64,000 nucleotides of DNA, from positions 248,001-312,000 of the forward strand of contig CAWHIF010000006.1 of NCBI GenBank assembly GCA_963829235.1. Direction: 5' to 3'. The position numbers were made by a program, and so were the translations under genes. This DNA is from Bog-756 sp963829235. Its GTDB lineage: Bacteria > Actinomycetota > Acidimicrobiia > Acidimicrobiales > RAAP-2. The first letter of the stretch is position 1. Each line of letters begins with the position of its first letter. The notes beneath the pieces are model-generated. The model was not told where the DNA came from and did not search any database. It saw only the letters and a list, made by a program, of their open reading frames with translations. Positions 9,092 to 16,031 of this stretch are shown here, piece by piece.

Positions 9092-9556
9092 ATGGGAAAG
9101 CTCGTTGCCGGCGACAGGGCACCTGCGTTCACCTTGCCCGATCAGGACGGCAACCCGGTATCGCTCAAGGACTTCGCCGGGCAACAGGTCGTCGTGTACT
9201 TCTACCCGAGGGACGACACGCCCGGTTGCACCAAGGAGGCGTGCCAGTTCAACGACAACCTGCGCGCCTTCGCCCGGGCCAAGGTGGCCGTCCTCGGCAT
9301 CTCCGGCGACAGCGCCGACAAGCACCAGAAATTCCGGTCAAAGTACGGGCTCAAGTTCCCGCTGCTCACCGACGCCGACCACAAGGTGGGCGAGGCCTAC
9401 GGGGCGTGGGGTGAGAAGACGCTCTACGGCAAGAAGTCGGTCGGGGTCATCAGGTCGACCTTCCTGATCGCACCCGACGGCAAGATCGCCCGGCCCTGGT
9501 ACCACGTGAAGGCCGACGGCCACGCGGAGAAGGTCCTCGCCGAACTGGCCGGCTGA
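9092..9556 (+). CDS. bcp: Thioredoxin-dependent peroxiredoxin (Bcp/PrxQ)
   Basis: A 154-residue peroxidase that reduces hydrogen peroxide and organic hydroperoxides with electrons from thioredoxin. The peroxidatic Cys46 and resolving Cys51 sit in TPGCTKEACQF, the CX4C spacing of atypical two-Cys PrxQ enzymes; YFYPRDDTPGCT is the family signature. ATG 9092 follows AAAGGAAG with 7-8 bases spacing. Diverges from thiC with a 150-base gap. Confidence 0.95.
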   Translation: MGKLVAGDRAPAFTLPDQDGNPVSLKDFAGQQVVVYFYPRDDTPGCTKEACQFNDNLRAFARAKVAVLGISGDSADKHQKFRSKYGLKFPLLTDADHKVGEAYGAWGEKTLYGKKSVGVIRSTFLIAPDGKIARPWYHVKADGHAEKVLAELAG

Positions 9557-9571
9557 CGAGCGCGTCGTCGG

Positions 9572-10354
9572 TCACACCTGGTGGGACGGGCACCACCACG
9601 AGGTCCGCCCACCGACCGTCGACCGGACCAGCTCGGTGCCGTCACGCGGGCACCGACCGCCGACGCGACGCTCCTCCATGAGGTCGCCCCGGTGCGACCC
9701 GCCCCGACCGGTCAGGTCCCCGATGGTCCCGAGCAGATGATGGTGGAGCCGGCGCACCTCGGCAGGGGACAGTGAACCGGCCGGCCGCAGCGGGGACAGC
9801 CGGGATCGCCACAGTGCCTCGTCAGCGATGAGGTTGCCCACGCCGGCCAGGCGGGACTGGTCGAGCAGGCGGGCCTTGAGCGGGGCCTTCGACCCTCGGA
9901 GGGCCGCGGCCAGGGCCGACAGGGTGACGGTGGCCGCGTCGGGGCCCAGGCCGGACACGTCCGGATCGAGCAGGATCCCGCCGAGCCGCCTCGGGTCGTG
10001 TACCACGAGGGAGCCACCGTCCGAGAAGTCGATCGAGAACCGGTCCCACTTCGGGTCGTGCCGCCGGGGTGCGTAGACCAGCCGGTCGGTGCCCGACTCC
10101 CCGTCCACCAGCAGCCTGCCGGTCATCCCGAACCGGATGCCGAGCGTCGGAGCCCCCTCGACGTCGAGGAGCAGCAGCTTGCCGATGCGACGGGCCGCGG
10201 TCGGCCGGTGACCCACCAGGGCCCGGCGGACGGCCGGCCCGTCGGCCCCACCCTTGATGAACCACGGGTCCGGAGCCGAGACCGAGGAGACGGTGCGCCC
10301 GAGCGCGGCCTCGGCGGTCCGCCGGTAGCTCTCGACCTCGGGCAACTCGGGCAC
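9572..10354 (-). CDS. Fpg/Nei-family DNA glycosylase with altered zinc finger
   Basis: Bifunctional base-excision repair glycosylase/AP lyase. The GTG start yields the processed N-terminus PELPEVE with the catalytic Pro2 and Glu3. The helix-two-turn-helix region KARLLDQSRLAGVGNLIADEALWRS is present. The C-terminal finger has exact CX2CX16CX2C geometry, but the second and fourth ligands are changed: Cys235, Asp238, Cys255, His258. The arginine that enters the DNA minor groove in such fingers (GGRTSWWC) is kept. 260 residues is slightly short for Fpg (about 270-290). Diverges from the FrhB-like gene. Confidence 0.9.
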   Translation of the reverse strand: MPELPEVESYRRTAEAALGRTVSSVSAPDPWFIKGGADGPAVRRALVGHRPTAARRIGKLLLLDVEGAPTLGIRFGMTGRLLVDGESGTDRLVYAPRRHDPKWDRFSIDFSDGGSLVVHDPRRLGGILLDPDVSGLGPDAATVTLSALAAALRGSKAPLKARLLDQSRLAGVGNLIADEALWRSRLSPLRPAGSLSPAEVRRLHHHLLGTIGDLTGRGGSHRGDLMEERRVGGRCPRDGTELVRSTVGGRTSWWCPSHQV

Positions 10355-10416
10355 CGGACGAGGGTACCCAACAGAAGCCGGTCCACGGCGTGCTCCGGCG
10401 GCCGGGCCCGCCTCGA

Positions 10417-10422
10417 TAGGGT
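10417..10422 (+). promoter_or_regulatory. -10 box TAGGGT of a leaderless promoter
   Basis: TAGGGT ends 7 bases before the ATG of the FrhB-like gene, placing the transcription start at or next to the start codon. Confidence 0.5.
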
Positions 10423-10429
10423 AAGGCCC

Positions 10430-11554
10430 ATGCCCCCCGAGAAGCCGCACTGGGCCGAGCTGTTCACCGAGGTCGTCACCTCCGGCCTGTGCACGGGGTG
10501 CGCGGCCTGCATCGTGGCCTGCCCCTACGACGTCCTTTCCTATGACGACACCGGCGGACGGTACAAGCCGTTCCACATCGACGCCGACGGCGGAGCGGAA
10601 AGCTGTACCCACGGGGTCAAGGGCTGCACGATGTGCACCCGGGCATGCCCGAGGTTCCGCCTGTGGGAGCCCGAGGTCGACACCCATCTGTTCGGAAGGG
10701 AGCGGACCACCGAGGAGGTCGCCGGGGTGTCCACGGACATCCTCCTGGTCCGGGCCACCGATCCCGAGATCCACCAGTGCGGACAGGACGGCGGCCTGGT
10801 CTCCGCCCTGCTCGTGTGGGCCCTCGAGCACGACGTGATCGATGCCGCGCTGGTCTCCGACCTCGAGGGGGACGGCACCACCTGGAAGGCGGTGCCCGCC
10901 GTCGCCACCACCCGGGCCGAGGTGCTGGCGGCCGCCGGGTCCCGCTACACCTACTCCGCCAACCCGTTGGCGTACCCGTTGGCCATCGAGGCCGGTGCCG
11001 AACGCATCGCCTTGGTGGGCATGGGATGCCAGTCGTCGGCGCCCCCGGTCATGCAGGCCCGCAAGGCGGGCAAGATCGCCCGGCGGCTGTCGCTGACCAT
11101 CGGCTTGATGTGCTCGAAGACCTTCGACGACGCCATCTTCCCGGAGCTCTTCGAGGCCAGGTACGGGATCGCCCGGGCCGACATCTCGAAGATGAACATC
11201 AAGGGTGTGTTCCAGGTGTGGACGCGTGACGGCGGGTACCACGAGATCCCACTCAAGGAAGCCCACGCCTGGACCAGGGAGGGCTGCACCGCCTGTCCCG
11301 ACTTCGCCGCCGAGCACGCCGACATCTCGACCGGTGGCATCGGGGCCTTCAACGACTGGACCCTGACCATCGTGCGGACCGACAAGGGCCGCGACCTGCT
11401 CGACCGGATGATCGCCGACGGCGCCCTGGAGACCAGGCCGGGCGACGACGATCCGGGGGCCATCGCCCTGCTGCACAGGCTGGCCCGGGTCAGCCGTCGG
11501 CGGTGGCCGGAGACGGCGGTCCCCATGCCCCGCCGCCTGCCGGCCACGACATGA
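10430..11554 (+). CDS. FrhB/coenzyme F420 dehydrogenase beta-subunit family protein
   Basis: A 374-residue iron-sulfur flavoprotein-type oxidoreductase. Two ferredoxin-like cluster motifs lie near the N-terminus: CTGCAACIVACP and, about 50 residues on, CTMCTRACP preceded by a further Cys. The central GMGCQSSAPP and LMCSKTFD blocks are those of the FrhB domain, which in F420-reducing hydrogenase binds FAD and F420. Actinobacterial stand-alone members are assumed to use F420 or ferredoxin, but the substrate is unknown. No partner subunit lies next to it. Confidence 0.88.
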   Translation: MPPEKPHWAELFTEVVTSGLCTGCAACIVACPYDVLSYDDTGGRYKPFHIDADGGAESCTHGVKGCTMCTRACPRFRLWEPEVDTHLFGRERTTEEVAGVSTDILLVRATDPEIHQCGQDGGLVSALLVWALEHDVIDAALVSDLEGDGTTWKAVPAVATTRAEVLAAAGSRYTYSANPLAYPLAIEAGAERIALVGMGCQSSAPPVMQARKAGKIARRLSLTIGLMCSKTFDDAIFPELFEARYGIARADISKMNIKGVFQVWTRDGGYHEIPLKEAHAWTREGCTACPDFAAEHADISTGGIGAFNDWTLTIVRTDKGRDLLDRMIADGALETRPGDDDPGAIALLHRLARVSRRRWPETAVPMPRRLPATT

Positions 11555-11578
11555 AAATCGGGTAATAATCGGGCCGAT

Positions 11579-11596
11579 TAGGGCCGATCGGCCCTA
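11579..11596. promoter_or_regulatory. Perfect 18-bp palindrome upstream of the MMPL gene
   Basis: TAGGGCCGATCGGCCCTA is a perfect inverted repeat without a loop, the form expected of a dimeric repressor operator. It lies about 90 bases before the MMPL start and next to the -35 position of a candidate TAGGCT -10 box (11617-11622). A partial extra half-site, GGGCCGAT, lies just before it. Confidence 0.55.
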
Positions 11597-11616
11597 AAGA
11601 TCTGGCGCACGGGGCC

Positions 11617-11622
11617 TAGGCT
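11617..11622 (+). promoter_or_regulatory. Candidate -10 box TAGGCT for the MMPL gene
   Basis: TAGGCT would start transcription around 11630, leaving a leader of about 55 bases with a good ribosome site. No consensus -35 is visible, and the palindrome occupies that region. Confidence 0.35.
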
Positions 11623-11685
11623 GAATCCCGAGCCCGGGCCCATCTGCCTCCGGGGCCCAGCCTTCGACCCTGGAGGAAATCCCGC

Positions 11686-14028
11686 TTGTTCGCCGCCCTC
11701 GGACGGTTCACCGTACGCTTTCGCTGGCTGATCATCGCCGGCTGGATCGTGGTGACCGTGGTCCTCACCGTCTCCCTTCCCTCGCTGACCAGCGTGGAGA
11801 AGAACAGCAACACCCAATTCCTGCCGGCGAGCGAGCCCAGCGTCCGGGCTCAGGCCCTCGCCGGTCCGTTCAATTCGGCGACCTCGATGAGCACGACGTT
11901 CGTGGCCGCCACCTCCGGAACCCAGCTCACCGCGGCCGACGACACCGCCATCGACCGGGCCGAGCTGGCCATGCGGGCCGTGCCCCGGGTGACCACCGTG
12001 GTGGACCAGGGGGCATCGGCCAACGGGCGGGCCCGCAGGGCCCTCGTCGAGCTGCAGATCCCTGCATCGGCCGGGCAGAAGGTGGCCGACCAGGCGGTGG
12101 TCGCGCTGCGGGCCACGTTCGCCACCACGCAACCACCACCCGGCCTGAGCATGCACCTGACCGGGGGTCTGGCCAGCTCGATAGACGAGCAGAACCAGAA
12201 CGGCCACATCCAGACCCTCATCGAGCTCCTCTCGGTCCTGTTCATCGTGGCCCTCCTCTTCCTCACCTTCCGGGCCCTCCTGGCCCCGTTGGTGGCCCTG
12301 CTCCCTTCGGCGGTGGCCCTGTTGGCGGCCGGCCCGATCATCGCCGAGTCCACCCACATCGGCGTCGAGGTCTCCGACCTGACCCCGATACTCCTCATCG
12401 TGGTCCTGCTCGGGGCCGGCACCGACTACGGGCTGTTCCTCATCTTCCGGCTCCGCGAGGAGCTCCGCCGTGGGAAGAGCGTCGGCGAAGCGGTGTCGTT
12501 CTCGCTGTGCAAGGTGGGTGAATCGATCACCTTCTCCGGCCTGACGGTCATGGGCGCCCTGGCCACGGTGGTGGTGGCCACGTTCGGGTTGTACAAGGGG
12601 CTGGGCCCGGCCCTGGCCATCGGGATCGCCGTCGCCCTCGCCGCCAACCTGACCCTGCTGCCGGCGCTGCTGGCGGTGCTCGGTCGCAGCGTGTTCTGGC
12701 CCCGGATACCCAAGGTGGGCCGGCACAAGGGCGGCGTCTGGGGCCGCATCGCCGGCAAGGTGGTGGGCAGGCCGGTGCTCACCCTGGCCATCGGCCTGGT
12801 GATCTTCGGCGGGCTGGCCGCGTCGATGCTGGCCTACTCGCCCTCCGGATTCAACAACGAGCCCGCGCCGGCCACGTCCGACTCGGGGCGGGGCCAGGCG
12901 ATCCTGGCGGCCGACTTCCCGTCGGTCGAGACCAATCCCACGACGGTGCTGTTCCGGTTGCCGAACTCGGTGTGGACCGACCCCGCCGTGATGACCGAGA
13001 CCCAACAGGCCCTGGTCCGGTCGGGGGAGTTCAGCGCCGTGACCGGCGCCGTGGATCCGGACGGGCAGATGGTCGCCCCCTCGGCGCTGGCCCGGGCCCG
13101 GGCCCTGCTGTCCCCGCTGGGCCCGGCCGACGCACTCCCGCTCTCCCCGCCGGCCGGCGTCGACGTCTCGCCCGCGGTGTACAGCGCCTACCAGGCCTCC
13201 TCCCAGTTCATCAGCGCCGACGGTCGCACCATCCGGTACCAGACGGCGTTGCGGGCCGGACAACCGGACGGGACCGCGGCCGCGGCCGCGGTGCCCGCCG
13301 TGCGCGCCGCCGTGGCCCGGGTGGGCCGGTCGATCGGGGCCACCGCCAGCGGGATCAGCGGCGACGCCCCGCTGGCGTCCGACGTGGGCACCATCTCGGG
13401 CCACGACCTGATGAGGATCATCCCCATCGTGATGATCGTGTTGGCCCTCTTGTTGGCCATCGTGCTGCGAAGCCTGGTGGCACCGCTGTACCTGGTGGTG
13501 AGCGTGGGTCTGTCCTACCTGGCCTCCCTCGGCCTCGCCGTGCTGATCTTCGAGATCATCGACGGGCAGGACGGCATCAATTTCGTCCTCCCCTTCTTCA
13601 TGTTCATCTTCATCATGGCCCTGGGCCAGGACTACAACATCCTCGTCATGACCCGGATCCGGGAGGAGGCCCACCACGCCCCGATCAAGGTGGCCGTCAG
13701 ACGTGCCGTCGAGGCCACCGGCACCACCGTGACATCGGCCGGCCTCATCCTGGCCGGGACCTTCGGGGTGCTGACGGTCACCGGCAACACCCAGGTGCAA
13801 GAGATCGGTCTCGGTCTGGCCGCGGGGATCCTCCTCGACACGTTCTTCGTCCGCACCCTGCTGGTCCCCTCCGTCGTGGTCCTCCTGGGCCGGTGGAACT
13901 GGTGGCCGTCCCGGCTCTCCGACGAGGACCACAGCCACGACCCGGTGACGCCCCGGGACGCCGGGTCCGGGGACGGCTGCGAGGCGGTCGCGCCCCCGGT
14001 CCGACCCCTGGCCGGCGTGGCCAACTGA
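11686..14028 (+). CDS. MMPL-family RND transporter
   Basis: A 780-residue inner-membrane exporter of the MmpL type, related to mycobacterial transporters of cell-envelope lipids and drugs. It has the internal duplication of the family: an N-terminal helix, an extracytoplasmic domain, a block of five helices (containing GAGTDYGLFLIFRLREE), a second periplasmic domain with the STNN-type acidic loop, and a second helix block with GQDYNILVMTRIREE. The Asp-Tyr pairs in these two motifs are the proton relay of MmpL proteins. The start is TTG 11686, supported by TGGAGGAAAT seven bases upstream. Substrate is unknown. Confidence 0.93.
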   Translation: MFAALGRFTVRFRWLIIAGWIVVTVVLTVSLPSLTSVEKNSNTQFLPASEPSVRAQALAGPFNSATSMSTTFVAATSGTQLTAADDTAIDRAELAMRAVPRVTTVVDQGASANGRARRALVELQIPASAGQKVADQAVVALRATFATTQPPPGLSMHLTGGLASSIDEQNQNGHIQTLIELLSVLFIVALLFLTFRALLAPLVALLPSAVALLAAGPIIAESTHIGVEVSDLTPILLIVVLLGAGTDYGLFLIFRLREELRRGKSVGEAVSFSLCKVGESITFSGLTVMGALATVVVATFGLYKGLGPALAIGIAVALAANLTLLPALLAVLGRSVFWPRIPKVGRHKGGVWGRIAGKVVGRPVLTLAIGLVIFGGLAASMLAYSPSGFNNEPAPATSDSGRGQAILAADFPSVETNPTTVLFRLPNSVWTDPAVMTETQQALVRSGEFSAVTGAVDPDGQMVAPSALARARALLSPLGPADALPLSPPAGVDVSPAVYSAYQASSQFISADGRTIRYQTALRAGQPDGTAAAAAVPAVRAAVARVGRSIGATASGISGDAPLASDVGTISGHDLMRIIPIVMIVLALLLAIVLRSLVAPLYLVVSVGLSYLASLGLAVLIFEIIDGQDGINFVLPFFMFIFIMALGQDYNILVMTRIREEAHHAPIKVAVRRAVEATGTTVTSAGLILAGTFGVLTVTGNTQVQEIGLGLAAGILLDTFFVRTLLVPSVVVLLGRWNWWPSRLSDEDHSHDPVTPRDAGSGDGCEAVAPPVRPLAGVAN

Positions 14029-14085
14029 GCCGCGCCGCCCTCTGCGGGCCACCGTCGGGCAGCCGAGGTGGCGCCGGGGACAGAG

Positions 14086-14091
14086 TACGGT
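14086..14091 (+). promoter_or_regulatory. -10 box TACGGT of a probable leaderless promoter
   Basis: TACGGT ends 8 bases before the GTG of the histidine-phosphatase gene that opens the three-gene unit. Confidence 0.45.
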
Positions 14092-14099
14092 GAACGAGC

Positions 14100-14762
14100 G
14101 TGGCCAGCCGAGCGAATGTCCCCAGCCGCCCGACGGTGGTCCTGTTGGTACGCCACGGGACGACACCGACCACGGGCAAGGTGCTCCCCGGTCGGGCCCC
14201 CGGTCTCCATCTCTCCGACGAGGGGCGGGCGCAGGCCGAAGCGGTGGGGGAGCGCCTGAAGGCATTGGTGGCCGCAGGCCGGCGGGCGCCGGTGGCCGTC
14301 TACGCGTCCCCTCTGGAGCGGACCATGGAAACGGCCCGGCCCATCGCCAGGGGCCTCGGGCTCCGCGTACGCACCGAGCGTGGGCTCATCGAGTGCGAGT
14401 TCGGCCAGTGGACCGGGGCCAAGCTGAGCTCGCTGGCCAAGAAGCCGGAATGGACGCAGGTCCAGCGCTGCCCGAGCGGCTTCCGCTTCCCCGGGGGCGA
14501 GTCCTTCCCCGAGATGCAGGCCAGGATGGCTTCGGCCATCGGCCACCTGACCCGGCTGCACCAGGGCGAGACGATCGTCGCCGTGTCCCACGCCGACCCC
14601 ATCAAGGCCGCGGTGGCCAGCTGTGCGGGCACGCCCCTCGACCTCTTCCAGCGTCTCGTGGTGTCGCCCTGTTCGGTGTCGGCGCTGGCCTTCACCGCGG
14701 CCGGGCCCCACGTGCTCACCGTCAACTCCACCGCCTCGCTGACCGAACTGGCCATCGCATGA
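14100..14762 (+). CDS. Histidine phosphatase, MSMEG_4193-type phosphomutase-like protein
   Basis: A 220-residue member of the histidine phosphatase (phosphoglycerate mutase-like) superfamily. The phosphate-accepting His is in LLVRHGTTPTT, with further pocket residues in YASPLERTMETA, the acid in IECEFGQWTG and the second His in AVSHADPIKAA. It forms a unit with DUF3090 and SCO1664-family genes, a trio conserved through Actinobacteria and often next to mshC, though mshC is not seen here. The natural substrate is unknown. Confidence 0.9.
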   Translation: MASRANVPSRPTVVLLVRHGTTPTTGKVLPGRAPGLHLSDEGRAQAEAVGERLKALVAAGRRAPVAVYASPLERTMETARPIARGLGLRVRTERGLIECEFGQWTGAKLSSLAKKPEWTQVQRCPSGFRFPGGESFPEMQARMASAIGHLTRLHQGETIVAVSHADPIKAAVASCAGTPLDLFQRLVVSPCSVSALAFTAAGPHVLTVNSTASLTELAIA

Positions 14763-15256
14763 GCGAGGGCTACGATCTCTCGGCTCCCGACCGGCTCACG
14801 GTCGGGACGGTGGGCCCGGTCGGCAACCGCCTCTTCCTCCTCCAGTGCCGGCAGGGATCGGTCCTGCTCACCCTCAAGATCGAGAAGCAGCAGGTGGCAG
14901 TGGTGGCCGACTACCTGGCCCGCATCGTGAGGGACCAGCAGAGCCCGGGCCATCTCCCCGACGAGCTCGCGCTCGAGGAACCGGCCGAGCCGGCCTGGGT
15001 GGTCGGGACGGTCGGCGTCTCCTACGACCAGGCCGACGACCGTGTCATCCTGGTCATCGAAGAGCTGGTCCCCGAGGACGAGACCGGGGCCATCGCCCGC
15101 CTGTCCATCTCCCGCGAGCAGGCGGCCGCCTTCGCCATCCAGGCCACCAGGCTCGTCGAGTCGGGCCGGCCACCCTGCCCGCTGTGCGGTTCCCCCCTCG
15201 ACCCATCCGGACACGAATGCCCACGGACAAACGGCCACCGTCCTCCGACGGTGTGA
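14759..15256 (+). CDS. DUF3090 family protein
   Basis: A 165-residue protein starting at an ATG that overlaps the previous stop (ATGA). The family pattern is visible as GTVGPVGNRLFLLQCRQG near the start and a C-terminal Cys/His cluster, CPLCGSPLDPSGHECPRTNGH in part, that looks like a small zinc ribbon (CX2C, then H and C). Function is unknown; its fixed position between the phosphatase and the SCO1664-like kinase-fold protein suggests the three act together. Confidence 0.9.
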   Translation: MSEGYDLSAPDRLTVGTVGPVGNRLFLLQCRQGSVLLTLKIEKQQVAVVADYLARIVRDQQSPGHLPDELALEEPAEPAWVVGTVGVSYDQADDRVILVIEELVPEDETGAIARLSISREQAAAFAIQATRLVESGRPPCPLCGSPLDPSGHECPRTNGHRPPTV

Positions 15257-15987
15257 CAGGCTGGAGCCCCGACTGCGGTCACGGGCTCGAGGCGGCCGGC
15301 GAGCTGCTGGCCACCAGCGAGTTCAGCGTGGTCGGTCGCCTGCCCTGGAGCTCGAACCTGACCTATCTGGTCAGCCTGGACGCCGCCGGGGACCACCCGC
15401 TCGACGCCGTCTACAAGCCGGCTGCGGGCGAGCGGTCGCTCTGGGACTTCCCCGACGGTCTCTACCGCCGCGAAGTGGCGGCGTTCGCCCTCTCCGAGGC
15501 ACTCGGCTGGGGCATCGTCCCCCCCACCGTGACCCGCGGGGACGGCCCGTTGGGTGAGGGTTCGCTCCAGCTCTTCGTCGAAGTCGACTACAACCAGCAC
15601 TACTTCACCCTGTACGACGAGGGCGGCCACGAGCCGATCCTGCAGACCATGTGCGCATTCGACGTCGTGGCCAACAACGCAGACCGCAAGAGCGGCCACG
15701 TCCTGAAGGGATCCGACGGCCGCCTGTGGGGGATCGACCACGGGCTGTGCTTCCACAAGCAGCCCAAGTTGCGCACGGTGATCTGGGATTTCGCCGACGA
15801 CCCGCTTCCCGACAACCTGCTCGCCGACCTGGCCGGGGTGGTCTCGGACCTGCCCGACGAGGTGGGCTGCCTGCTGTCGGGCCCGGAGCGGGCGGCCATC
15901 CAGCACCGGGCCCGCCACCTGGTCGAGACGGGGGTCTTTCCCGAACCCCTCGGGGACCGGCCTCCCTATCCCTGGCCGCTGGTCTGA
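15217..15987 (+). CDS. SCO1664 family protein (PI3/4-kinase-like fold)
   Basis: A 256-residue protein overlapping the DUF3090 gene by 40 bases in another frame. The catalytic-loop-like segment NNADRKSGHVL followed by WGIDHGLCF resembles the N/D and DxG positions of phosphoinositide 3/4-kinase-fold proteins, and VYKPAAGERSLWDFP carries the likely ATP-binding Lys. Third member of the conserved trio. Whether it phosphorylates a small molecule or a protein is not known. The start ATG 15217 is the most upstream one that leaves no unlikely extension. Confidence 0.88.
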   Translation: MPTDKRPPSSDGVTGWSPDCGHGLEAAGELLATSEFSVVGRLPWSSNLTYLVSLDAAGDHPLDAVYKPAAGERSLWDFPDGLYRREVAAFALSEALGWGIVPPTVTRGDGPLGEGSLQLFVEVDYNQHYFTLYDEGGHEPILQTMCAFDVVANNADRKSGHVLKGSDGRLWGIDHGLCFHKQPKLRTVIWDFADDPLPDNLLADLAGVVSDLPDEVGCLLSGPERAAIQHRARHLVETGVFPEPLGDRPPYPWPLV

Positions 15988-16008
15988 ACCGGGCCGCCTC
16001 CACCCCGT

Positions 16009-16031
16009 CGTGAGCTCACCGGTGGCTCACG
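16009..16031. terminator. Hairpin between convergent genes
   Basis: CGTGAGC and GCTCACG form a perfect 7-bp stem around a 9-base loop, lying between the SCO1664-like gene and the leftward acyltransferase and covering the latter's stop codon. No U-tract follows on either strand, so termination is only a candidate role. Confidence 0.35.

Noticed and set aside
11578..14265. Very long open frame on the strand opposite the MMPL gene (about 895 codons), and a similar one of about 1,000 codons at 27231-30287
   Set aside because: In DNA this GC-rich the complementary frames of real genes stay open by chance. The translations are Gly/His/Arg/Asp-rich with no domain, while the opposite strand has clear families.
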